From NCBI GenBank assembly GCA_003141715.1, contig PLNF01000101.1:17856-54899 (forward strand): 37,044 bases of DNA, read 5' to 3'. A program made the translations under genes and the position numbers. The stretch is from Bacteroidales bacterium. GTDB taxonomy: Bacteria > Bacteroidota > Bacteroidia > Bacteroidales > VadinHA17. Positions 16,491 to 25,263 of the stretch are shown piece after piece. The first letter of the stretch is position 1. Each line of letters begins with the position of its first letter. Below the pieces are notes generated by a model. It saw only the letters and a list, made by a program, of their open reading frames with translations. It ran no database searches and had not been told where the DNA came from.

Positions 16491-17810
16491 ATGACAAAAT
16501 TTAAATCAATTGCCATTTGTATTTCAGTTACACTGCTCTTGGCCTATAAAAGCAATGTAAATAAAGAATCCGCTTTCTTTCATGCAGATGCCAGTCATTC
16601 CGGGTTCTACAATACCTTGGGTATTAAACAGCTTCATGGGTTAAAATGGAGTTTCAAGACAGCAGGAAGGATATTTTCATCTCCTCTGGTTTGCGAAAAC
16701 ACAGTATTTATTGGCAGCGATGACAGCTCCTTTTATGCACTGAATGCGAAAGACGGTAAATTATTATGGAAATTCAGAACAGCCGGACGGGTAAGTTCCT
16801 CAGCAGCAATTTATAACGATAAAGTATATGTGCTTAGTTTTGACGGATATATGTATTGTCTTGACCAGGATTCAGGTAAAGAACTATGGAAATTCAAAAC
16901 TGCAGGGGAAAGTGTTTTTGCAGCGCCAGGCATACATGGACTACCTGAAAGAGACAGGCCTTTGAATGATCCATGGGACATGTTTCTTTCTTCACCCGTT
17001 GTTGCAAATGGAAACGTTTATTTTGGATGTGGTGCTGGAATATTTTATTCACTTGATTGTAACTCCGGCAATAAGAACTGGGAGTTTATGACAAACGGGG
17101 TAATTCATTCTTCACCTGCGTATGCTGACAGCACCGTGTATTTTGGAAGCTGGGACAGCTATATGTATGCTTTGAATTCAGTAAATGGATCGTTGAAATG
17201 GAAGTTTAAAACCGGAACTGATACGGTCTATTATAATCAGGTAGGATTTCAATCCTCTCCCGTAGTTTATAAAGGGGTGGTGTATTCCGGCTGTCGCGAT
17301 GCAAATGTCTGGGCAATTGATGCAAAAACCGGAGAGCTGAAATGGAAATATTATAATAATGGCTCATGGGTAATAGTTACTCCCGCCTTACACAATGATA
17401 CACTTTACTTTACAACTTCTGATACTCACGAATTCATTGCTTTAAGTGCAACTGATGGAAAAGTTTTGTATACCAGCAATTGCAAGACCCTTGGCTTTTC
17501 ATCCCCTGCCATAACCGATGGTACTGTTTACCTGGGGAATTTTGGTGGCAGTTTGATGGCCTTTAAATCGAAAAACGGAGATCCGCTCTGGGAATTCAGA
17601 ACTGAGGCTGCTGCGATTAATAAAGATTCTGTTCTTACCGTCAAAGGTGATTTTAATTTCCCAAAAATATTTAAAGGAAACAGTTACGCAGGCATGCTTA
17701 AAGCTATGGATATCTTGTATTCTCTTGGATCCATCCTTTCATCGCCTTCGATCGCCAATGGTATAATTTATTTTGGTAGTACAGATGGAAATGTTTACGC
17801 ATTATATTAA
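16491..17810 (+). CDS. Exported PQQ-type beta-propeller repeat protein
   Basis: The 439-residue protein has an N-terminal hydrophobic signal (SIAICISVTLLLA) followed by seven or so PQQ-like repeats of about 40-60 residues, each with the pattern S-P-x-V ... V-Y-x-G-S-x-D-x-x-x-Y-A-L-N-x-x-x-G-x-x-x-W-x-F-x-T. Clear examples are FIGSDDSSFYALNAKDGKL, YFGSWDSYMYALNSVNGSL and the last, YFGSTDGNVYALY. This gives a closed BamB/PQQ-like propeller. There are no quinoprotein dehydrogenase catalytic residues I can recognise, so it probably acts as a binding scaffold in the periplasm. A degraded piece of a homologous gene start is present at 28788-28863 on the other strand. Confidence 0.85.
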   Translation: MTKFKSIAICISVTLLLAYKSNVNKESAFFHADASHSGFYNTLGIKQLHGLKWSFKTAGRIFSSPLVCENTVFIGSDDSSFYALNAKDGKLLWKFRTAGRVSSSAAIYNDKVYVLSFDGYMYCLDQDSGKELWKFKTAGESVFAAPGIHGLPERDRPLNDPWDMFLSSPVVANGNVYFGCGAGIFYSLDCNSGNKNWEFMTNGVIHSSPAYADSTVYFGSWDSYMYALNSVNGSLKWKFKTGTDTVYYNQVGFQSSPVVYKGVVYSGCRDANVWAIDAKTGELKWKYYNNGSWVIVTPALHNDTLYFTTSDTHEFIALSATDGKVLYTSNCKTLGFSSPAITDGTVYLGNFGGSLMAFKSKNGDPLWEFRTEAAAINKDSVLTVKGDFNFPKIFKGNSYAGMLKAMDILYSLGSILSSPSIANGIIYFGSTDGNVYALY

Positions 17811-17932
17811 TTCAACCATGACAAATTGGGAAAAGGCATTTCATTACATTTGCATATAATACTGCTGGAGTGGGACTTCAAAGAGAATTATCAAATTACC
17901 TATGATATATTATGAAATCAGGAAATTTATGA

Positions 17933-17940
17933 TACTTTTG
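17933..17940 (+). promoter_or_regulatory. Putative -7 box for the tRNA-Pro transcript
   Basis: TACTTTTG followed by CGC fits TAnnTTTG and is 72 bases upstream of the tRNA. The transcript would pass through the two palindromic elements at 17951-18008. Confidence 0.4.
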
Positions 17941-17950
17941 CGCTTCCTTT

Positions 17951-18008
17951 GTCCGCCGAAGACTTGGCGAAGGCGGATATTACCACCTTCGCTAAAGCTA
18001 CGGTGGTT
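17951..18008. repeat. Two adjacent palindromic elements before tRNA-Pro
   Basis: Two ~26-base units each have 6-bp perfect inverted ends: TCCGCC...GGCGGA (17951-17976) and ACCACC...GGTGGT (17980-18005). Both share a TTCGC(T/C)AA(A/G)-like core in opposite orientation. They resemble the small CCGCCTTCGC-type palindromic repeats scattered between genes in several bacterial groups. Confidence 0.55.
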
Positions 18009-18012
18009 GAAA

Positions 18013-18087
<75 letters not shown>

Positions 18088-18482
18088 CAATTGAAAATAA
18101 AGGAGTTAGACATTGTTTAGCTCTTTTATCTTTTATCTATTTTCAAACAATTTGCACGCAGCTTCATAGGATACCATACACCAAAGGGTCAAAAAATAGC
18201 AAATCTATGAACTGATTCTAGACTTATTTCTCTGCATCTATGAACCTGCTGGAGGGAGTCGAACTAAGTATATTATTATGCAGTAAATAAGCATAATACG
18301 AAATTGAATATTTCAATGATGTCTTAATAAGTGTCTTTTTTCTATATCTGATCGACAACCCGGAAACAGATATACCTGGATCTTTAAGGAAATTTCGATT
18401 GTCTCTATCTGACAAAAATGAATTTTCTTTGTTAATAACCGAATCGGCTTTTTGATTTACGTAACCACACCAAGCACATTAG
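18088..18482. other. Gene-free stretch right of tRNA-Pro
   Basis: I find no convincing coding frame here. A reverse-strand frame of about 63 codons lacks any recognisable motif. The one odd element is at about 18246-18266, whose reverse complement (TTAGTTCGACTCCCTCC) looks like the T-arm and 3' end of a tRNA or tmRNA without the rest of the molecule. It may be a relic attachment site; the similarity is too short to assert. Confidence 0.4.
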
Positions 18483-18929
18483 TTACTTTTGAGATACAAA
18501 TGATTTAGGATCAACAACAGGCAGTATTGCATTATGAAGGAAGGTTCCTCTGAACTGTGAAAACATAACACCTCTGACTGTGGATATGCTTATAGAATTA
18601 ATAGTAGTAAGAAAATCTTCAGGTAGCTTGGGGGTGTTATTCTTCGGGTCAATATATTCTTTAAGCTGTGGTATTTCAAATATGCAGCTGACCATAATTG
18701 AACCAAGTTTAATATCCCTCCTCTGATCATTATATATATCTATGGAAACCACAACAGCAATGAAGTTGTTATCAGCAAGAATTTTGTGTTCAATCTTGAT
18801 TTCGAAATTGAAAACCATCTGGGCAGGTATCAGCTCCTTGGGGTGGTTAAAACAAAAATCAAGTAGTTCAATTCCCTTTAGCTGGAAGCTGACTAATGTA
18901 TTAACTGATTTATTTTGTGTGCCTGACAT
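18483..18929 (-). CDS. SecB-like chaperone of a toxin-antitoxin-chaperone (TAC) module
   Basis: The 148-residue protein has SecB length and layout: strands ending in LGSIMVSCIFEIPQL, then the long helix and C-terminal INSISISTVRGVMFSQFRG followed by TFLHNAILPVVDP. That last part corresponds to the SecB segment that ends in SRGTFPQLNLAPVNF. It is third in a tight reverse-strand operon behind a toxin-like gene and an HTH gene (8 bases from the antitoxin stop). In TAC systems such as M. tuberculosis HigB-HigA-Rv1957, the SecB-like protein folds and protects the antitoxin. General export could be a second role. The position rather than sequence distinguishes the TAC type. Confidence 0.75.
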   Translation of the reverse strand: MSGTQNKSVNTLVSFQLKGIELLDFCFNHPKELIPAQMVFNFEIKIEHKILADNNFIAVVVSIDIYNDQRRDIKLGSIMVSCIFEIPQLKEYIDPKNNTPKLPEDFLTTINSISISTVRGVMFSQFRGTFLHNAILPVVDPKSFVSQK

Positions 18930-18937
18930 TTGTAATT

Positions 18938-19375
18938 TTAGTTTTGGGTATTAATCGAACTTTTTGCTTTATAAGAAGATTTGGAAAGTTTGTTACTCAT
19001 TAATGATAACCAGTCCTGCTGATTATATTGTGAAGGTATGTTGGTTATAGAATAAAAATATGTTTTGTATATGGTATCCGGTTTACATTCGAGTTTGAAT
19101 AAATGGATATCAAGTATCCGTTCGATATCGAATAATGTGTCTGCAGTGAAATTATGAGTCCCACTCAGCCACTTTGATATTTCGGAAGGTTTCTTTCCGA
19201 TAGCTTTTGCGAAATCCAGCTTTTTCCATCCTTTTATTTTTATGGCTTCATCTATGCACATAGCCAGAAGCATTCTTTTTTCTGTTCTTGATAATTCTTC
19301 AGGAGTAATTTCCCTTAATAAATCATCTAGTACCTTGCTATTATAAGATTTTCTGTTATTCATCATCCTGGTCAT
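18938..19375 (-). CDS. XRE/HigA-like antitoxin with C-terminal extension
   Basis: The 145-residue protein has an HTH_3 domain at about residues 46-95: GWKKLDFAKAIGKKPSEISKWLSGTHNFTADTLFDIERIL, with helix-turn-helix residues in the usual spacing. After it, some 45 residues (KPDTIYKTYFYSITNIPSQYNQ onward) form an extension of unknown fold. In TAC antitoxins the C-terminal tail is the chaperone-addiction region recognised by the SecB-like partner, and this tail is the obvious candidate. The gene overlaps the toxin-like gene by 20 bases and is followed 8 bases later by the SecB-like gene. Starts at M1, M4 or M5 are all possible within the overlap. Confidence 0.8.
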   Translation of the reverse strand: MTRMMNNRKSYNSKVLDDLLREITPEELSRTEKRMLLAMCIDEAIKIKGWKKLDFAKAIGKKPSEISKWLSGTHNFTADTLFDIERILDIHLFKLECKPDTIYKTYFYSITNIPSQYNQQDWLSLMSNKLSKSSYKAKSSINTQN

Positions 19376-19850
19376 TAAATGTCAGATTGCCTTCAAATTC
19401 CATTTTATTTTCTGAATACCATATTTCTTTATTTTTTATTCTCTCAGTAATTTCTGCAGATAGCTTGAGTAGAAAGAAGTTTTCGTCTTTCAATTTCTTG
19501 TTTTGCTGAAGTTTCTTAACTTTCTCTGGACCTCCACCTCCGATTATTAAAAGAAGTGATCCATACCTGATACAATACAACCTAAGTTTCTTTCTAGGAG
19601 TATCGCATAATGCGCATACTCCATCACCGGGGATTCCTTCGCCTGTTTTAAAGTAATGTTCTCTTGCTCCGACTGTTTTCCCGATTGCAATTAAACGTGA
19701 AGTTATATCTTTTATTTCACTTTTAAATGCATTTCTGTTCTCATTAATGAATATTTCAAAAGAAGTCTTATTCAACTCTTCGAACCAAATAGTATATATA
19801 GAAGCTTTATTTCCACTAAGTTGTCCAAGTTTTACTACCTCATATTTCAT
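19356..19850 (-). CDS. RelE/HigB-like toxin candidate, first gene of the TAC operon
   Basis: The 164-residue protein precedes and overlaps an HTH antitoxin gene, the HigBA order. Its centre (KLRLYCIRYGSLLLIIGGGGPEKVKKLQ) reads like the beta-strand core of RelE/HigB/Gp49-type RNases, where a basic strand is followed by a hydrophobic strand and a helix. A GIPGDGVCALCDTP segment with two cysteines precedes it. The protein is longer than typical HigB (~100 residues). I cannot point to proven catalytic residues, so the toxin call depends mostly on context. A TACTTTTG -7 box lies 17 bases upstream of its ATG. Members of this size are usually labelled hypothetical in Bacteroidetes. Confidence 0.55.
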   Translation of the reverse strand: MKYEVVKLGQLSGNKASIYTIWFEELNKTSFEIFINENRNAFKSEIKDITSRLIAIGKTVGAREHYFKTGEGIPGDGVCALCDTPRKKLRLYCIRYGSLLLIIGGGGPEKVKKLQQNKKLKDENFFLLKLSAEITERIKNKEIWYSENKMEFEGNLTFNDQDDE

Positions 19851-19866
19851 TATTACTAAGGATTGA

Positions 19867-19874
19867 CAAAAGTA
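19867..19874 (-). promoter_or_regulatory. Putative -7 promoter box of the TAC operon
   Basis: Reverse-strand TACTTTTG fits TAnnTTTG and lies 16-17 bases upstream of the toxin ATG at 19850. It would drive all three genes, and the HTH antitoxin would be expected to bind around it. Confidence 0.55.
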
Positions 19875-19942
19875 ATAAAATTAACTTATAAATGAAATAT
19901 TCTGTTTCTTCTGCACCATTCCTCCTATATCATCCTGATCCA

Positions 19943-19981
19943 TCATTCCCCCCAAACCTTCGCTATCTGATCTTTGATCTT
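19943..19981 (-). pseudogene. Relic hsdS 3' end (duplicate of the HsdMS tail)
   Basis: On the reverse strand 19943-19981 encodes KIKDQIAKVWGE followed by a stop. The living HsdMS ends KIKDRIAKVWGE and a stop. The DNA copies (19945-19981 and 20063-20099) agree at 34 of 37 positions. No further S-subunit sequence precedes the relic, so it is the last fragment of a lost specificity gene or of a local duplication. Confidence 0.7.
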
Positions 19982-20060
19982 GTAATCTTGCAGTCCTGCG
20001 GTCTTGCAGTTATTTGGTCTTCATACTTTTGTCTTGTGACTTTTATCTTTTGTCTTTTAC

Positions 20061-22652
20061 TTATTCCCCCCACACCTTCGCTATCCGGTCTTTGATCTTC
20101 CTAGTAAAAATATCTATCAAGAGTCTGCTTGAATCCACTGCAACTTGCTCTTTTTCTAACTTTTCAACAACCTGCATCTGTATCTCAACTGATGGAACTG
20201 GTATTTGTACACTTTCGATACCCTTACTGCTTATATTAGCCTGTCGCACTCCTCCAGAAGAATTTGCAAAAAGAGCTCTTCTAAACTCGTCAGAGATTGC
20301 AATATAATAGATGAACTTTGGAACTATTTTTTCAGAATTAAATTCAAATTTCCCAACACGTTGGTTTAATAAAAAATCACCCTCTAAATCAATCATACAT
20401 ACATTCCCATAGTCTTCTTTACCAACGGTTCCAGTCATGGAAATTAATATGTCTCCTTTTCTAATAACATAACTTGGGTATCGCTCTTTAAACTCTTTCG
20501 GTAAGAAGGATGGAGAGTTCTGATAATCAAAGAACATTGTTTTAACATTACCCATTCTTATTAATTGAATGCCTCGTCCTGTGTAGTCAGTGCTTTTAAA
20601 AGCATAGCCTCCCTTAATTCTGCAGATATCTCCCAGCTCAGCTTTCTCCCAATCCGGATCAATGTAAATGCGTGGTTTGTAGTTCTCTACTACCTGCCTT
20701 GCACCATCAATGATCTTCTGGTAAGAATCGATTTCTGAAATGATTTCCTCCTGTATGGATAATGATGGTAGTGGAATCTGAATTTCCTTTAAATCAGAAA
20801 CTCTAATACTTGCCTGATTTACAGCTCTCTGAGCAAATGACCTTGCTTTATCAATGAAGTGATGACTCTTAAAAATGTACTTCGAATATAGCGGATTAAT
20901 TTTCTCTTTATTTGGTACGAATCGAACTAAGTTAATTCCATGAATAACATTATTTATCTCAGAATCATATAGAGCAGATTTGGCAAGATGTTTATAACTA
21001 TTTATGTGACTTAATAATATATCTCCCTTTTGTATTATTCGATCTTTCGAAACTTCATCATTTGTCCATTTGACTTTTTCAAAATCAACTGTACCATCAG
21101 CAATAGTTTCGATCCTTGTCACCCGGTATTTCCCTTGCTCATCTGTTTGAGAAACGTTTATGCCATTTCTTATTTCAATGAAAACTTCATCAAGCTTTGT
21201 GAGCTCAAACACTGATGAACTCTTCAGAATTTTTCTGTATCTCTCCCCACTAAGATTATAATCCCCATTCCCTGAAATTTCATCGCGTCCAACCAGCGAA
21301 ATATTGGTTTCTGATCCAAATTCAATCTGTTTACTAATGCTTATACTCTCTTTAAACTCTGAAATTATATGTAAAGCACTAGGAAGATCACTACCCTTAA
21401 CTGCCCTTCTTTGTGCTCCAAGATCAAACCCATCGTTCTCAATCTTTACAAAGAGTATCTTATCTGTCTTTTTAGCCAATGACTTATCCAGCCATAGAAT
21501 TGAAGTTTTAACTCCGGAATACGGATTAAAAACACCGGCTGGAAGGGAAATGATTCCTATTAAATATTTTTCAACAAGCATTTTTCTAAGCTGCTTATAC
21601 GCATTGCCAGATTGGAATATAATACCCTCCGGTACAATCACAGCTGCCCTACCGTCCTGTGTGAGATGTTCTGCGATGTAATCTACGAACAATACCTCGC
21701 TGCGATTGCTCTGAACAGAGAACCGCTTATGTGGTCTGATACCTCCCTTTGGCGACATGAACGGCGGATTTGCCAGTATTACATCGCTGTACTCGTTCCA
21801 ATGATCCTCGCTGGTAAGGGAATCGTATTCAAAAATCTGTGGTTCCTTTACACCATGCAGGTACATGTTCACCAGGGATAGTCTGACCATATCAGGAGAG
21901 ATGTCATACCCGTGCATGTTATCTGCAAGTATCCTGCGTTCATCAGCGGTCAGTTTATCACCGGCATATCCGTTGGTTGTGAGTATAACTTCATTGACTG
22001 ACTGAGTTCCCTCACTAATAACCTTGGGAGCTTCATCCGGAACATAATTGGATGAGTTCTGCTTTATTATATGCTTGTAAGAACTGATTAGGAACCCTGC
22101 CGTCCCACAGGCGGGGTCAAGGATGACCTCATGCTTCTTCGGATCTATTATCGCCACCATAAAGTCAATTATATGCCTGGGTGTTCTGAATTGACCTGCA
22201 TCGCCCTGACTGCCCAGTATTGATAACAGAAACTCAAATGCATCACCGAGTTTCTCACTATGAGTATACTCAAACTCGTTTATGATCTTCAGGAAGCTCT
22301 TAAGAGTTTCCGGATCCCGATAAGGAAGGTATGCATTCTTAAAAATATCCCTGAAGAGCTTCGGAACACCAGGGTTGGTATCCATCTTGGTGATGGCTTC
22401 GCTATAAAGATTCAGCAGTTCATGTCCACTCTGGCGGGGATCGAATATCTTTCGCCAGGAATACTTCGCATATTCACCATTAAAGAATGTTCTCTTTCCG
22501 CCAAGCTCTTCAGCTTCCACGTCCATGTCGTCCATGAACTTATAGATCAACGCTATTGTGATCTGTTCAACCTGGCTTTTAGGGTCAGGAACCTTACCTA
22601 CAAGTATATCACGTGCAGTATTGATCCGGTTTTTTGTTACGCTATCAAGCAT
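20061..22652 (-). CDS. Fused type I methyltransferase-specificity subunit (HsdM-HsdS)
   Basis: An 863-residue chain. Residues 1-165 are the HsdM N-terminal helical domain; 166-440 hold the N6-adenine methylase with SAM motif DPACGTAGF (179-187) and catalytic NPPF (295-298). From about 480 to the end lies a full S subunit with two target-recognition domains, each closed by a conserved helix: first TRD to about 635 (IQIPLPSLSIQEEIISEI), second from about 675 (LGDICRIKGGYAFKSTDY) to 863. Normally M and S are separate and assemble as M2S1; here one polypeptide carries both. HsdR is 5 bases upstream, so the three activities are co-transcribed. Two different TRDs suggest a bipartite recognition site, whose sequence cannot be read from here. 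Confidence 0.92.
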   Translation of the reverse strand: MLDSVTKNRINTARDILVGKVPDPKSQVEQITIALIYKFMDDMDVEAEELGGKRTFFNGEYAKYSWRKIFDPRQSGHELLNLYSEAITKMDTNPGVPKLFRDIFKNAYLPYRDPETLKSFLKIINEFEYTHSEKLGDAFEFLLSILGSQGDAGQFRTPRHIIDFMVAIIDPKKHEVILDPACGTAGFLISSYKHIIKQNSSNYVPDEAPKVISEGTQSVNEVILTTNGYAGDKLTADERRILADNMHGYDISPDMVRLSLVNMYLHGVKEPQIFEYDSLTSEDHWNEYSDVILANPPFMSPKGGIRPHKRFSVQSNRSEVLFVDYIAEHLTQDGRAAVIVPEGIIFQSGNAYKQLRKMLVEKYLIGIISLPAGVFNPYSGVKTSILWLDKSLAKKTDKILFVKIENDGFDLGAQRRAVKGSDLPSALHIISEFKESISISKQIEFGSETNISLVGRDEISGNGDYNLSGERYRKILKSSSVFELTKLDEVFIEIRNGINVSQTDEQGKYRVTRIETIADGTVDFEKVKWTNDEVSKDRIIQKGDILLSHINSYKHLAKSALYDSEINNVIHGINLVRFVPNKEKINPLYSKYIFKSHHFIDKARSFAQRAVNQASIRVSDLKEIQIPLPSLSIQEEIISEIDSYQKIIDGARQVVENYKPRIYIDPDWEKAELGDICRIKGGYAFKSTDYTGRGIQLIRMGNVKTMFFDYQNSPSFLPKEFKERYPSYVIRKGDILISMTGTVGKEDYGNVCMIDLEGDFLLNQRVGKFEFNSEKIVPKFIYYIAISDEFRRALFANSSGGVRQANISSKGIESVQIPVPSVEIQMQVVEKLEKEQVAVDSSRLLIDIFTRKIKDRIAKVWGE

Positions 22653-22657
22653 ATTGA

Positions 22658-25201
22658 TTAGTTAGTGAATTTGTTAAGGGGTACATAGTCCTTTATGTAC
22701 TCTGGGATAGCAAATCGCCAGTGTTCAGGTACGGCTTTAAAGTCTTTGGTACTGAATGAAGGATTTACATTTAACTCCGCAAATTTCTTACTCTCAATTA
22801 TGTCCCGCAGCTTTCCATCGGTAATATATGATTTGAAAAAGTATTTCAATGCAATGATATCATCCTTCTCCCCGGGTTTACAGTCTGTAATGAATTTGTT
22901 AAACTCTTCGTCCAGGAGCTCATCCTTACTTTTGATGAATGGTATCAGTCCGAAGATGTATTCCACAATTTCGCGGAGAGTTACGCGCCTGTCAGTATTG
23001 ATAGATTTACGAAGTTTCTCAATAGTATAAAAATCTTCAGGTTTGTTCAGGATCTCCCGGTTAATGTGATCAAGTATTTTATCCCAGTTGCCCTCTTCGA
23101 GGCTTTGTACTATTACTTCATCTTTCTTAACAGTCTCGCCAAACCTATCGAAGAACATCCTGTCAATCTTCATACCCAGCAACCCTACTATGATCTCATT
23201 GACCGGGTGAAGTACATCAGTATCGAATACTTCATACTCAGTAGGTCGAGGTACAGGTTCACCATGTTCTTTTGCTTTATGTAGAGCCGGTAGTTTGAGC
23301 ACCTGATCATATTGAAACTTCTCCTCGAAGTATTCATAATTGCCGAAAAAGTCGAAGAGCTTGAATTTTTCCTTGTCAACCTTGCCTATCTCTTTTGTCC
23401 GAGAAGGATCAGCAACCTGAACCGTAAAGTTATGTTTTCGTGTACCCCTTCCTTTTATTTGGATGAAATCAGTAGGAGAGAATATTGGGCGCATAAGGCA
23501 GATATTCAGTATGTCGGTGCAATCATAACCAGTAGTCATCATGCCTACCGTAACACATACCCGCGTTTTGCTTGTCCGGTACCAAGGTTCAAAATTTGCA
23601 GTACCTGACAGGTTATTGCTTTTATCGGAGAAGTTCAGAGTGAACTGTTGAGATCCTGACACAAGTGAAGTAACCTGCAGTGCAAAGTCTGAATTGTATT
23701 TGCCAGGGAAACGTAGATGTGCAAGTTTATTAAGTTCTTGTGTAATTTTGGCAGCATGGTTCTGACTAACAGCGAAAACTATAGTCTTTCCGATCTCTCC
23801 GCTAATGGGATCTCGAAACGCATTATCAAGGAATGCCTTACAGAATACTGAATTCGTATCATCGGAGAAAAACTTCTTTTCAAAGTCCCTCTGAAAAAAT
23901 GACTGCTCTTCATCCTTTGATCCTCCTTCATCCTCCACAGGTACAAATACAGCATAACCTTTATCAGAGAGGAGTTGTGTTGTTACGTCAGTCCGGGCAT
24001 CTACGACTACAGGGTTAATAAGGAAGCCTTCATTAACTCCGTCAATGAGTGAGTAACGGAATGTAGGAGTCCCGCTTTCACATCCAAAAGTACGGTATGT
24101 GTCCAGTAGAAGTCTGCGCTCATATTCCCTTGGATCATTCCGCGATGGATTCTTTGCATCAAACCGCTTCAGATAATCGCGAGGTGTTGCAGTTAACCCT
24201 AGCTTATATCCGATGAAATACTCAAACAAAGCTCTTGCATTTCCTCCAATAGACCTGTGAGCTTCATCCGAAATCACCAGGTCAAAGTCCGTCGGTGAAA
24301 ACAGACGCGTGAACTTGTTATTGAATAGTAATGATTGTACAGTAGTGACAACTATCTCTGCATGTCTCCAGTCATCCCGGTTTTCTTTATATATAATTGT
24401 TTTGCAGTCATTCTTCAGATACTCCTTGAAGGCTTTATCAGCCTGTATTTCCAACTCAAGCCTATCAACAAGGAATAATACTCTCTTGGCATTGCCAGTC
24501 CGTAAGAACAGCTTAATGACTGCGGCAGAGACAAGAGTCTTGCCTGTACCGGTTGCCATCTCAAACAGGAAGCGCTCATTGCCTTTCTGAACAGAGTCCT
24601 GAATAGCATGAACGGCATTTACCTGATACTTTCTCAGGAACCTTAGCTTATTAGCCTGGTTGAACTGTTCCCGGGTGTTTGGATCCTGGTACTCCGGTGA
24701 CTGACTATAGTTAGGTCTCTGAGTAAGTACAATATAATCCTCTGAGATTTTCTCACTAATTAAACGCTCCGGTTGTGGTTTATAAGCTGAATATTTTTTT
24801 ACCGATTGCTGGGTTGGAAACTTCGTAATGATAGAAGGGTTGGACTTTTCAATGTCCCAGAAATAATGTATGTTCCCATTCGAGAGTATCACATAACCGC
24901 AGTTCTGAGCCCTTGCATATTTACGCGCTTGTTCCTTTCCTACTAAAGGATTCTTATCTTCAGACTTTGCCTCAAGTACTATTAATGGAAATCCACGTTC
25001 ATCAAGAAGGAGATAATCTGAGTATCCATTCGTAGTCTTTTCATAGTCTTCACCCATATCATCTGAGACCGTATGGGTGATCTTAACATTGTTTTCAAGG
25101 ACCACATTTGCATTATCTGTGTTATCGTCAAGAAGTCTCCAACCCGATTCCTGGAGCAGATTATTAATCTTGATACGTGCTTTCGCTTCTTTGGGTGGCA
25201 C
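22658..25201 (-). CDS. hsdR: Type I restriction enzyme R subunit
   Basis: The 847-residue protein is the ATP-driven translocase and nuclease of the type I system. The N-terminal PD-(D/E)xK nuclease is visible as SDYLLL (Asp62) and LEAKSE (Glu77, Lys79). The SF2 helicase motor follows: MATGTGKT (Walker A, about 215-222), SDEAH (about 311-315), LTATP, and QIKGRGTRKHN (motif VI). The C-terminal ~200 residues are helical and would bind the methylase. Length fits the EcoEI-like R family. Translation begins at GTG (25201); no ATG is available upstream before an in-frame stop. It precedes the HsdMS gene by 5 bases. Confidence 0.94.
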   Translation of the reverse strand: MPPKEAKARIKINNLLQESGWRLLDDNTDNANVVLENNVKITHTVSDDMGEDYEKTTNGYSDYLLLDERGFPLIVLEAKSEDKNPLVGKEQARKYARAQNCGYVILSNGNIHYFWDIEKSNPSIITKFPTQQSVKKYSAYKPQPERLISEKISEDYIVLTQRPNYSQSPEYQDPNTREQFNQANKLRFLRKYQVNAVHAIQDSVQKGNERFLFEMATGTGKTLVSAAVIKLFLRTGNAKRVLFLVDRLELEIQADKAFKEYLKNDCKTIIYKENRDDWRHAEIVVTTVQSLLFNNKFTRLFSPTDFDLVISDEAHRSIGGNARALFEYFIGYKLGLTATPRDYLKRFDAKNPSRNDPREYERRLLLDTYRTFGCESGTPTFRYSLIDGVNEGFLINPVVVDARTDVTTQLLSDKGYAVFVPVEDEGGSKDEEQSFFQRDFEKKFFSDDTNSVFCKAFLDNAFRDPISGEIGKTIVFAVSQNHAAKITQELNKLAHLRFPGKYNSDFALQVTSLVSGSQQFTLNFSDKSNNLSGTANFEPWYRTSKTRVCVTVGMMTTGYDCTDILNICLMRPIFSPTDFIQIKGRGTRKHNFTVQVADPSRTKEIGKVDKEKFKLFDFFGNYEYFEEKFQYDQVLKLPALHKAKEHGEPVPRPTEYEVFDTDVLHPVNEIIVGLLGMKIDRMFFDRFGETVKKDEVIVQSLEEGNWDKILDHINREILNKPEDFYTIEKLRKSINTDRRVTLREIVEYIFGLIPFIKSKDELLDEEFNKFITDCKPGEKDDIIALKYFFKSYITDGKLRDIIESKKFAELNVNPSFSTKDFKAVPEHWRFAIPEYIKDYVPLNKFTN

Positions 25202-25263
25202 TACGTTATTTTTTAAGAAGACTAAAATTAATCAATATATCGGGAATATTGACTATTGAGACT

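Noticed and set aside
18224-18415. 63-codon reverse frame right of tRNA-Pro
   Set aside because: No ribosome site, motif or operon context; composition looks like random AT-rich sequence.
19943-22652. Phase-variable hsdS inversion system
   Set aside because: The duplicated tail is in the same orientation as the gene, only 37 bases long, and no recombinase is nearby; inversion is not possible with these copies.
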